This document shows, piece by piece, positions 1-4,979 of a stretch of DNA of 5,982 bases. The stretch is from positions 1 through 5,982 of the forward strand of contig JACQUN010000003.1 in assembly GCA_016210285.1 (NCBI GenBank). Direction: 5' to 3'. Below the pieces are notes generated by a model. It was not told the DNA's origin and did not search any database. It was given only the letters and a program-made list of their open reading frames with translations. Source of the stretch: Chloroflexota bacterium (GTDB lineage Bacteria; Chloroflexota; Dehalococcoidia; UBA1127; JACQUN01). Position 1 is the first letter of the stretch. Each line of letters opens with the position of its first letter. A program made the position numbers and the translations under genes.

Positions 1-70
1 AGTGGCTTTTCTTCTACCTTCCCTTAAGATACAAGGGGGATGGTCGAAAGAGTTTTTCAGCACCCTGCTA

Positions 71-229
71 GTGTCCTGATTCAGAAGAAAAATGTATATT
101 CCCAGCCGCACTTCGACAAGCTCAGGGCTAGCGGAATAGGGTTCTCCGTTAGATGTGAGCTTGTCGAACCGTGAACGGGGCTGCCCAACAGTCGCTGCAT
201 TTATTCAACGAGTTAACAACTCAGGACAC
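71..229. mobile_element. MITE-like non-autonomous element, complete copy (copy 1)
   Basis: This 159-bp non-coding element begins GTGTCCTGA (71-79) and ends TCAGGACAC (221-229), a perfect 9-bp terminal inverted repeat. It is flanked on both sides by TA (69-70 and 230-231), the target duplication expected of Tc1/mariner/IS630-type transposition. The interior has no ORF but contains a long hairpin (112-168) and a small one next to the right end (210-214 with 218-222). Positions 75-124 align without gaps to 5901-5950 near the right window edge, so the element is repeated. The right-hand TA plus the element's terminal base forms the TAG stop of the leftward transporter ORF. The combination of size, inverted ends, TA duplication and lack of coding capacity is seen directly. 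Assignment to an IS630/mariner-mobilised MITE is inference from the TA duplication, and no transposase is present in the window. Confidence 0.8.
112..168. repeat. Internal hairpin of MITE copy 1
   Basis: Positions 112-124 (TTCGACAAGCTCA) are the perfect 13-bp inverted complement of 156-168. Inside them 128-135 pairs with 145-152 (8 bp with one G-T wobble), leaving a 9-base loop (136-144) and a 3x3 internal mismatch. A structure of about 21 bp would form as RNA or as extruded DNA. It lies just beyond the stop codon of the leftward transporter ORF, so it could act as a 3'-end stabiliser or weak terminator, although no U-tract follows the stem on either strand. The second copy (5938-5980) keeps the same fold with different bases in the upper stem. 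Confidence 0.8.
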
Positions 230-705
230 TAAGCCCGCCCAAGCGCGATAAGAGCCACCCCTCCTACAACCAGCAGAGCCCCCAGGACGATGCGCCAGGT
301 AACCCGCTCCGTCCGTTGCAGGAAGAGGCGGCTCAACAGGATGGAAACTAGGGGGTTGGTGCCAACGATAGGGGAAACAACCACCACCGGGGCCTTGCTG
401 AGCGCCCAGTAGAGGGCTATTGAACCACATGCGGAGACGAGGCCCGCCAGCACAATGTACAGATAGGCCCGCGGCGGGGCCGCGCCCTGCTCTCGCAGAA
501 GAGCTTGCCGAAAGAGGACGACAAGAAGCACTGCCCCCGCGGTCAGGGAGAAGGCGGACCCCACCAGGGGCGGCACGTCCTGGACGATGCGGCGAGCAAT
601 GACGTGGGCACCGCCATACGCTATGGCAGCTCCCACGGCTGCCATGTACCCTCGATGGAGGGCAGGGATAGACGCCCCCAGGAGCAGCGCTCGCACTCCT
701 CTCAT
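229..705 (-). CDS. DMT superfamily (EamA) transporter, C-terminal half
   Basis: The 158-residue hydrophobic protein corresponds to the second EamA repeat (TM6-TM10) of a drug/metabolite-type transporter. Hydrophobic segments lie near residues 21-38, 47-66, 80-100, 104-127 and 137-155. The stretch SPIVGTNPLVSILLSRLF, followed by a charged turn and a final helix, is typical of the end of an EamA domain. The upstream ORF (713-1138) encodes the first EamA repeat. Together they total 299 residues, the usual size of a single 10-TM EamA protein, but they are in different frames, offset by one base. The ATG at 705 lies in the linker between the halves and has no convincing ribosome binding site, so this is probably part of one gene broken by a frameshift or sequence error. 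Translation as a separate subunit is possible but less likely. The substrate cannot be told. The TAG stop (229-231) is formed by the TA target duplication plus the first base of the adjacent MITE. Confidence 0.8.
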   Translation of the reverse strand: MRGVRALLLGASIPALHRGYMAAVGAAIAYGGAHVIARRIVQDVPPLVGSAFSLTAGAVLLVVLFRQALLREQGAAPPRAYLYIVLAGLVSACGSIALYWALSKAPVVVVSPIVGTNPLVSILLSRLFLQRTERVTWRIVLGALLVVGGVALIALGRA

Positions 706-712
706 GCCCGTC

Positions 713-1138
713 TCACGAGCTATGCACGATCAAGGCGATGCCAGCGACCACTGCCAGGATGCCCAGCCCAAGAGGGACGGTCAGGTGCTCACCCAAGAGG
801 AGAATCGCCAGCGACGCCGAGAAGAGGGGGGCCGTCCCGAGAATAGGCATTGCCCTGGCCACCCCCGCCATGCGCACCGCCTGGAAGTGGAGGAGTTGCC
901 CCAAGGGACTCACAACCCCCGCCAGGAGAATCCAGGGGACCACCCCCCTGGGGAAGTGGCGGATGACCTCCCAGTGCCAGGCGAAGGCCAGGAAGAGAAC
1001 CAGAGTACTCCCCGCCATCATGGAGATGGCCGTGCCCCTGGTCGTTCTCAGGTGCTGGAGCCCCAGCCGCACGAACAGCGGCATGATGCCCCAACTCGTG
1101 GCGGCAAGGGCTGCCAGGAAGATTCCCAGCAAGTGCAC
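713..1138 (-). CDS. DMT superfamily (EamA) transporter, N-terminal half
   Basis: The 141-residue inner-membrane protein is a single EamA repeat with five predicted helices, near residues 3-23, 36-55, 66-88, 92-116 and 120-139. The end of the domain (RAMPILGTAPLFSASLAILLLGEHL) is the characteristic EamA pattern. It stops at TGA (713-715). Reading one base further on at that point joins it to the second repeat that starts at 705, so the pair looks like one interrupted 10-TM transporter. The start shown is GTG, 6 bases after the purQ stop and in the same frame as purQ. The purine-rich AGAGG (1140-1144) is only one base from this GTG but seven bases from an in-frame TTG at 1132, which may be the true start (protein beginning MLGIFLAAL). 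The tight spacing implies co-transcription with purQ. There is no evidence of functional linkage to purines beyond position. Confidence 0.8.
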   Translation of the reverse strand: MHLLGIFLAALAATSWGIMPLFVRLGLQHLRTTRGTAISMMAGSTLVLFLAFAWHWEVIRHFPRGVVPWILLAGVVSPLGQLLHFQAVRMAGVARAMPILGTAPLFSASLAILLLGEHLTVPLGLGILAVVAGIALIVHSS

Positions 1139-1144
1139 CCCTCT

Positions 1145-1849
1145 CTAGGAAGCCAGCATGGTCACCGCAGGCTGGAGCAGCGACCGCAGGATCCAGAGGC
1201 CGTCCGTGCCACCCAGGAGCCCCTCGCCGGCCCGCTCCGGGTGTGGCATCATCCCCAGGACATTCCCCTGGCGGTTGATAATCCCAGCGATGCTGTTGAG
1301 CGAGCCGTTGGGATTTGCTTCTGGAGCGATGCGGCCCTGGGGGTCACAGTAGCGGAATACCACCCGCCGCTCCTTCTCCAGGGCAAGCAACGAGTCAGGG
1401 TCGGCGTAGTAGCGGCCTTCCCCGTGGGAGATGGGGATGCGCAACACCTGCCCCTCTCGGCAGGAGGAGGTGAAACATGTCTCAGCGTTCTCCACCCGCA
1501 GGTGGACCCACTCGCACCGGAACTGAAGCTGTCGGTTGCGTAGGAGGGCACCGGGCAGGAGCCGGGCCTCGCAGAGGATCTGGAAGCCGTTGCAGATGCC
1601 GATGACAAACTTGCCCCGGCTGGCTAACTCCTCCACCGCCTCCATCACTGGGGAGAACCTGGCGATGGCCCCGACGCGCAGGTAGTCGCCGTAGGCGAAG
1701 CCCCCAGGGAGGACAATACAGTCGAAGCGAGAGAGGTCCCGCTCTTTGTGCCACACGTACTCGGCTTCCTGGCCGAGGGCATCCCGCAGAACGTGGTAGC
1801 AGTCACCGTCGCTCCAGGTTCCCGGGAACACCACAACACCAAAGCGCAT
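1145..1849 (-). CDS. purQ: Phosphoribosylformylglycinamidine synthase subunit PurQ (glutaminase)
   Basis: The 234-residue class I glutamine amidotransferase releases ammonia from glutamine for conversion of FGAR to FGAM, the fourth step of de novo purine synthesis. In organisms with a small PurL it works in the cytoplasm with PurS and PurL; neither is in this window. The nucleophile elbow is GICNGFQIL with Cys86, and the catalytic His203 and Glu205 lie in MMPHPERA. The oxyanion-region [12 protein letters not shown] (residues 47-58) and the late NPNGS and [12 protein letters not shown] segments are PurQ hallmarks that separate it from other amidotransferases. Length matches the family (about 220-235). 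The ATG start has a strong GGAGGGG at 1853-1859. It lies 190 bp downstream of yqeY and 6 bp upstream of the split transporter. All active-site residues are present, so it should be functional. Confidence 0.97.
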   Translation of the reverse strand: MRFGVVVFPGTWSDGDCYHVLRDALGQEAEYVWHKERDLSRFDCIVLPGGFAYGDYLRVGAIARFSPVMEAVEELASRGKFVIGICNGFQILCEARLLPGALLRNRQLQFRCEWVHLRVENAETCFTSSCREGQVLRIPISHGEGRYYADPDSLLALEKERRVVFRYCDPQGRIAPEANPNGSLNSIAGIINRQGNVLGMMPHPERAGEGLLGGTDGLWILRSLLQPAVTMLAS

Positions 1850-1852
1850 GCT

Positions 1853-1859
1853 CCCCTCC
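1853..1859 (-). promoter_or_regulatory. Ribosome binding site of purQ
   Basis: On the minus strand GGAGGGG occupies 1859 to 1853, three bases before the ATG at 1849. Its GGAGG core leaves a five-base spacer. This supports the chosen start. Confidence 0.75.
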
Positions 1860-1918
1860 GACGCGACAAGGGCTCCCCGGGGTGTTGAGGCGACAGACGC
1901 CTGCCGTGACTACCGTCT

Positions 1919-1953
1919 GGCGCCGCGAGAGGCAAGCCTCATCGCCTGGCGCC
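1919..1953. other. Strong GC-rich hairpin in the yqeY-purQ intergenic region
   Basis: GGCGCC at 1919-1924 pairs with GGCGCC at 1948-1953, GCGA (1925-1928) pairs with TCGC (1942-1945), and GAGGC (1929-1933) pairs with GCCTC (1936-1940), with small bulges at 1941 and 1946-1947. This gives about 15 bp in 35 bases. No T-run follows on either strand, so it is not a standard intrinsic terminator. It lies in the 190-bp gap between yqeY and purQ and would be transcribed about 70 bases before the purQ start. It could be an RNA processing or stability element, a purQ leader structure, or a dispersed palindromic repeat. The rest of the gap holds no ORF and no convincing promoter. Confidence 0.6.
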
Positions 1954-2039
1954 GTCAAAGTAGAAGAAAGCCGAGGCAGGGCGCACAAGCCCTCTTTAGA
2001 GACAAGGGATAGCCATGCTTCAGGGGATGGGACAGTCCC

Positions 2040-2501
2040 TCAGCCGGCCTGGGAACGCTTCTCCAGCAGCTCGGTCACCACGGTGTTGACCAGCGCCCCC
2101 TCGGCCTGGCCACGGACCTGGGGCATGAGCTTGCCCATCACCCTGCCCTTGTCGGCAGGGCCACGGGCCCCGACCTCCTCAACCGCCTGCTGCGCCAGGG
2201 CAGCCACCTCCTCCCGGCTGAGCTGCTTGGGGAGGTAGGCCAGCAGCACCTTGAGCTCAGCGCTCTCCTTGTCCACCAGGTCCGCGCGGTTGCCCTTGCG
2301 GAACTCCTCAATGCTCTCTCGGCGTTGCCTGGTTTGGCGTTGGAGAACCGCCAGCATCTCCGGCTCCTCCAGGGGTTTCCCTTTGGAGATGGACTCATAG
2401 TTGATGGCGCTGAGCAGGAGACGGATAGTCTCCCGGCGCACCACATCGCCCTGGCGCATCGCAGCCTGGAGGTCCTTATGGAGCTGCTCCTGCAAACCCA
2501 T
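2040..2501 (-). CDS. yqeY: GatB/YqeY domain-containing protein
   Basis: The 153-residue soluble protein belongs to the YqeY family, which resembles the C-terminal tRNA-binding tail domain of GatB, the amidotransferase subunit that makes Gln-tRNA or Asn-tRNA. Stand-alone YqeY proteins have no firmly established reaction. Visible family features are the N-terminal helix MGLQEQLHKDLQAAMRQGD, the RRETIRLLLSAINYESI segment (about 22-38), the RRESIEEFRKGNRADLVDKE region (about 60-79) and the ELKVLLAYLPKQLSREE segment (about 82-98), followed by a small helical domain containing DKGRVMGKLMPQVRGQAEG. The length is normal for the family. It follows rpsU after 23 bases, the rpsU-yqeY arrangement common in bacteria, so it should share the promoter at 2770-2798. 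Its ribosome binding site is weak: the AGAAGGG near 2511-2517 lies 9 bases or more from the ATG. Confidence 0.95.
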   Translation of the reverse strand: MGLQEQLHKDLQAAMRQGDVVRRETIRLLLSAINYESISKGKPLEEPEMLAVLQRQTRQRRESIEEFRKGNRADLVDKESAELKVLLAYLPKQLSREEVAALAQQAVEEVGARGPADKGRVMGKLMPQVRGQAEGALVNTVVTELLEKRSQAG

Positions 2502-2524
2502 GCGCCCGCAGCTACCCTTCTTTC

Positions 2525-2707
2525 CTAGGAGTTCCGGAGGCTCTTCCGGCGCTTGGCCGCTTCCTTCTTCTTCCGCCGCACGCTGGGGGGCTCGAAATGC
2601 TCCCGGCGCCTCGCCTCAGCGAGGATGCCCTCCTGCTGCACTTTCTTGTTGAAGCGCCTGAGGAGACTGTCGAAGGTCTCCCCTTCTAGCAAGCTTACTT
2701 GAGACAC
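2525..2707 (-). CDS. rpsU: 30S ribosomal protein bS21
   Basis: The 60-residue basic protein is bS21, a small-subunit component located near the 16S rRNA 3' end and the mRNA Shine-Dalgarno helix. The N-terminal [20 protein letters not shown] pattern and the arginine/lysine-rich C-terminus ([22 protein letters not shown]) are diagnostic, and the length fits the family (about 57-70). I place the start at the GTG at 2707. A longer in-frame reading from 2770 is excluded because that codon overlaps the promoter -10 box, and the GTG at 2716 touches the Shine-Dalgarno sequence. AAGGGGG at 2716-2722 lies eight bases before the GTG at 2707. It is the first gene after a consensus promoter and is followed 23 bases later by yqeY. 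Its leader can fold so as to pair the ribosome binding site, which suggests translational control. Confidence 0.93.
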   Translation of the reverse strand: MSQVSLLEGETFDSLLRRFNKKVQQEGILAEARRREHFEPPSVRRKKKEAAKRRKSLRNS

Positions 2708-2710
2708 AGC

Positions 2711-2722
2711 GATCACCCCCTT
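2711..2722 (-). promoter_or_regulatory. Extended Shine-Dalgarno sequence of rpsU
   Basis: Read on the minus strand, 2722 to 2711 is AAGGGGGTGATC. It matches 11 of 12 bases of AAGGAGGTGATC, the complement of the conserved bacterial 16S rRNA 3' end. The GGGGG part is eight bases from the GTG start at 2707. This is much longer complementarity than at the other starts in this window and it decides the start codon. Confidence 0.75.
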
Positions 2723-2738
2723 CTGGCCACCAAGAGGA
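2716..2738 (-). promoter_or_regulatory. Candidate SD-sequestering hairpin in the rpsU leader
   Basis: On the minus strand TCCTCTT (2738 to 2732) can pair with AAGGGGG (2722 to 2716), seven pairs including two G-T wobbles, around a nine-base loop (2731-2723). The left arm is the end of a 20-base pure pyrimidine tract (2751 to 2732) that itself resembles the anti-Shine-Dalgarno sequence. Folding would hide the rpsU ribosome binding site. Function as an autoregulatory switch is inference. Confidence 0.4.
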
Positions 2739-2769
2739 AAAGAGAAGAGAACTCGCCAAACCCAGGCCA

Positions 2770-2798
2770 ATTATAGAGACCCTTCCTTCGGGTGTCAA
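2770..2798 (-). promoter_or_regulatory. Consensus sigma-70 promoter for rpsU-yqeY
   Basis: On the minus strand the -35 box is TTGACA (2798 to 2793) and the -10 box is TATAAT (2775 to 2770), separated by exactly 17 bases. Both hexamers are perfect consensus. Transcription should start near 2763, giving a leader of about 55 bases before the rpsU GTG at 2707. A promoter of this strength suits a ribosomal protein gene. Confidence 0.9.
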
Positions 2799-2801
2799 GT
2801 C

Positions 2802-2821
2802 AAAGGCGCTCTCGCCTTTTT
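2802..2821 (+). terminator. Terminator-like hairpin between the divergent promoters
   Basis: AAAGGCG (2802-2808) and CGCCTTT (2813-2819) form a perfect 7-bp stem with a CTCT loop, and the stem end merges into five Ts (2817-2821). The form is that of a short intrinsic terminator on the plus strand. On the minus strand the stem ends in TTT, so it could weakly act both ways. No plus-strand gene ends here. It sits between the rpsU -35 box and the glycosyltransferase promoter, so it may insulate the two divergent units or stop antisense transcription. Confidence 0.4.
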
Positions 2822-2831
2822 GCCCTTGATG

Positions 2832-2840
2832 TGCTATAGT
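2832..2840 (+). promoter_or_regulatory. Possible extended -10 promoter for the glycosyltransferase gene
   Basis: TGCTATAGT (2832-2840) has a TGn extension and a TATAGT -10 box, but no good -35 hexamer 16-18 bases upstream. The -10 box lies in the centre of a dyad, TGTGC (2830-2834) and GCACA (2841-2845). A start of transcription near 2847 would leave only about four bases before the ATG at 2851, making the message effectively leaderless. No Shine-Dalgarno sequence is visible, which agrees with this. Confidence 0.4.
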
Positions 2841-2850
2841 GCACAGCTTG

Positions 2851-4488
2851 ATGAGCATCGGCGTACCGCGGCTCGTGGGGAGGGTCGGCGGCGAGGGTCT
2901 CTTCCTCATAGCGGTCACCCTCGCTGCGGCCCTGTTGCGTCTGGTGGGGCTGACGAGGTTGCCCCCGGGCTTCCATGGCGATGAGGGGTGGACCGGGCTG
3001 GAGGCCCTGCGCGTTCTGAAGGAGGGGGGGATCGGCCCGTGGTCCCCCACTGCCCTGGGGCAGCCGGCAGGAGCCTTCTACTGGACTGCCTTCTGGTTCC
3101 TGTTCCTGCCTGCGACACACTTCACGGTGCGCTTCTCTATCGCCCTGCTGGGGGTCGCGACTGTCCCCGTGTTCTACCTGTTTTGCCGGGAGTTCTTCGG
3201 TCGCCGCGCTGCGGTTATTGGCACCCTGGTGCTGACCTTCAGCTTCTGGCACATCCACTACAGCCGCACTGCCTTCCCCCTTATCTCCCTTCCTCTCCTG
3301 GAGTGTGGGGCGCTCTATTTCTTTGGCCGCGGCGCACGCACCGGGAAGGCGTGGGCGTTGCTCCTGGCTGGCGTTCTCATGGGTCTGGGCATCTACACCT
3401 ACGAGAGCTTCGCCTTCTTTGCCGTTGCGCTGGCAGTTGTGCTGCTCTTTTTCCTGTGGAGGAGCCGGGTTTCGCTTCAGCTTCTCGGCCAGAGGGTTGG
3501 TGGCGTGACCCTCTTCGGAGCTGTCGCCGTGCTGGCGGCGCTCCCTTTCCTGCTCTTTGTTGCCAGAAGCCCGAAAGTGGTCTTTGGCTCCCATGCCATC
3601 GTATCCCTCACCAATACGCCCGAGTACAAGGCTGCCCAGGGGTGCTGGGGAAAGGTGGACTTCTACCTGAACCGTGCGGGCCGGGCATCCTCGGTGCTGT
3701 TCAAAGGGAGGCAGCTCGATGCCAGCGATGGCCTGGGGACGCGGGCCCTTCTTGACCCGATTGCTGGGGCGTTGCTGGCTTTGGGCGTGGTGGTTGCCCT
3801 CCGGCGCATTCCGGACTGGCGCTACCTGCTGCTCTTCATCGGCCTGGTGGCGGGCATTGTGCCCCTGGCCCTGCTGACCCCGGTCTGGGGGGAGAACCGG
3901 CGGCTCATCAACGCGCTCCCTATGGTGTTCGCTGGTATTGGCGTGGGGGCCGACGTGGGCCTGCGCTCCGTCCACCGCTGGTTTGTGCCAGGGCCGGAGC
4001 ATCCCCTGGCACCGGAGAGGCGCCGGTATCAGCACCCCCTGGTGTATCCTGCTGTGGTGATGCTTGTGGGGCTGCTGCTGTTGGTGAGCGCCGTCGTCAA
4101 CGTGCGCTACTACTTCTCCACGTGGCCGAAGCTGGATTCCACCCGCTGGGTCTTTGTCTATGACCTGGTGGGGGCCAGCGAGTACCTGAACAGCCTGAAA
4201 TCCGATAGGCCCTACGTGTATTTTTACTCCGCCCGCTGGTCGTACAACTACGAGACGCGCAGGTTCCTGGCCAGGGACATCCCTGGGGAGGACCGATCGC
4301 GAGAGTTCGGGCGGTTCAGCCTGGAGCGAGGCCCCCAACGCCCCAACGTCGTCTATCTCTTCATGCCCCCCTACTTGGAGCAGGTTGGCCAGGTCCGGCA
4401 GATGTACCCGGGCGGGACCTACACGGAGCGGCGCGATGAGAAGGGACGCGTCCTCTTCGCAGCTTATTACCTGAGGGGCCCGCCATGA
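2851..4488 (+). CDS. ArnT/GT39-like membrane glycosyltransferase (GT-C fold)
   Basis: The 545-residue polytopic membrane protein resembles the PMT/ArnT (GT39, COG1807) superfamily, enzymes that use polyprenyl-phosphate sugars at the outer face of the membrane. After the first helix (about 15-33) the loop PPGFHGDEGWTGLEAL carries the acidic pair Asp44-Glu45, in the position of the conserved catalytic/metal Asp of GT-C enzymes. Further visible features are WHIHYSRTAFPL (133-144), a run of hydrophobic segments to about residue 418, a basic loop with ENRRLINALPM (348-358), and a C-terminal soluble domain (about 425-545) rich in Tyr and Arg. ATG 2851 is preferred over GTG 2839 because the latter lies in the putative -10 box. 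Neither start has a visible Shine-Dalgarno sequence. The stop overlaps the next gene by ATGA. The sugar and acceptor are unknown. A nearby methyltransferase suggests a glycan or envelope role. Confidence 0.85.
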   Translation: MSIGVPRLVGRVGGEGLFLIAVTLAAALLRLVGLTRLPPGFHGDEGWTGLEALRVLKEGGIGPWSPTALGQPAGAFYWTAFWFLFLPATHFTVRFSIALLGVATVPVFYLFCREFFGRRAAVIGTLVLTFSFWHIHYSRTAFPLISLPLLECGALYFFGRGARTGKAWALLLAGVLMGLGIYTYESFAFFAVALAVVLLFFLWRSRVSLQLLGQRVGGVTLFGAVAVLAALPFLLFVARSPKVVFGSHAIVSLTNTPEYKAAQGCWGKVDFYLNRAGRASSVLFKGRQLDASDGLGTRALLDPIAGALLALGVVVALRRIPDWRYLLLFIGLVAGIVPLALLTPVWGENRRLINALPMVFAGIGVGADVGLRSVHRWFVPGPEHPLAPERRRYQHPLVYPAVVMLVGLLLLVSAVVNVRYYFSTWPKLDSTRWVFVYDLVGASEYLNSLKSDRPYVYFYSARWSYNYETRRFLARDIPGEDRSREFGRFSLERGPQRPNVVYLFMPPYLEQVGQVRQMYPGGTYTERRDEKGRVLFAAYYLRGPP

Positions 4489-4796
4489 CCGGCGTAACCC
4501 TCACCGTTCGAGTTCAGCCGGGGGCGCGACGGAATGCCCTCGATGGAGTGGAGGGTGGGGCGCTCCGCATCGCCGTGACTGCTCCTGCCCACGAAGGGAG
4601 GGCGAACGAGGCGGTGGTGGCCCTGTTGGCCGAGGCCCTGGCCCTCCCAAAGAGCGCCATCTCCGTCTTTCGGGGGAGCAGGTCCCGTTCCAAGGTGTTG
4701 CGCATCGAGGGCCTCACGAAAGAGGCGCTTGTCCACAAGATTGACAGCCTCCAGGCATGTGTGTATCCTCGTCGCCTGGGTGACGAGGGGGCATGA
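4485..4796 (+). CDS. yggU: YggU/DUF167 (UPF0235) family protein
   Basis: The 103-residue soluble protein matches the DUF167/YggU family, small alpha/beta proteins of unknown biochemical role. The diagnostic pattern is VRVQPGARRNAL near the N-terminus (8-19), then VTAPAHEGRANEAVVALLAEALALPKSAISVFRG (about 31-64) and SRSKVLRIEG (about 66-75). The last 20 or so residues extend past the usual domain. The ATG lies inside the end of the glycosyltransferase gene, with the two sharing ATGA, so translation is probably coupled. Members often sit in varied operons, so the neighbourhood says little about function. Confidence 0.92.
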   Translation: MTGVTLTVRVQPGARRNALDGVEGGALRIAVTAPAHEGRANEAVVALLAEALALPKSAISVFRGSRSRSKVLRIEGLTKEALVHKIDSLQACVYPRRLGDEGA

Positions 4797-4810
4797 CCCC
4801 TCGGTCTTGC

Positions 4811-4842
4811 GCATGATGTCATGCTGGGCGCTTCGTCCAGCG
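4811..4842 (+). other. Pair of overlapping hairpins after yggU
   Basis: GCATGA (4811-4816) and TCATGC (4819-4824) form a 14-base dyad. Overlapping its end, GCTGGGCG (4823-4830) pairs with CGTCCAGC (4834-4841), eight pairs with one G-T wobble and a CTT loop. The two cannot form fully together. A run of four Ts (4852-4855) follows only about ten bases later, so this is at best a weak terminator or a readthrough structure. The spacer 4797-4979 holds no other gene I can support and no clear promoter, so the methyltransferase may be transcribed from the upstream operon. Confidence 0.4.
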
Positions 4843-4963
4843 CAGGGCGGGTTTTGCCGAAGGGCACGGGTGACATAGGCAGGATGAAACGACTGCTTGT
4901 GGAATGGTGACACCGTGACGCCAGGTTGCAACGAGGAATGGGAGTTGAGGTGGAGCGAGTGGG

Positions 4964-4970
4964 AGAAGGG
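4964..4970 (+). promoter_or_regulatory. Ribosome binding site supporting the methyltransferase start
   Basis: AGAAGGG lies nine bases before the ATG at 4980. The in-frame TTG at 4926 has no such sequence, and the ATG at 4938 has only GAGG one base away. This favours 4980. Confidence 0.5.
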
Positions 4971-4979
4971 CAGTCCAGG

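Noticed and set aside
21..37. CCCTT/AAGGG hairpin near the left edge
   Set aside because: Five base pairs with a seven-base loop and no adjacent T-run. It is too weak to call a terminator.
587..1543. Long plus-strand open reading frame opposite purQ and the transporter
   Set aside because: Its translation is rich in Gln, Pro, His and Arg with no recognisable domain, and it lies antisense to clear EamA and PurQ coding sequence. It is a codon-bias shadow.
1930..1958. TTGACG at 1953-1958 (minus) as the -35 box of a purQ promoter
   Set aside because: The hexamer 17 bases downstream reads TTGCCT, far from a -10 consensus, and shifting by one base does not help.
2029..2039. GGGAC/GTCCC palindrome directly after the yqeY stop as a terminator
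   Set aside because: With a realistic loop only four pairs remain and no T-run follows, so it does not look like an intrinsic terminator.
2800..4338. 512-codon minus-strand open frame opposite the glycosyltransferase gene
   Set aside because: The composition is Gln/Glu/Arg/Pro/His-rich, the frame has no domain, and it mirrors third-position GC of the real plus-strand gene.
4926..4979. Longer N-terminus for the methyltransferase from TTG 4926 or ATG 4938
   Set aside because: These starts lack a properly spaced ribosome binding site, and the extra residues precede the zinc ribbon without any recognisable motif. They are not excluded, only less likely than 4980.
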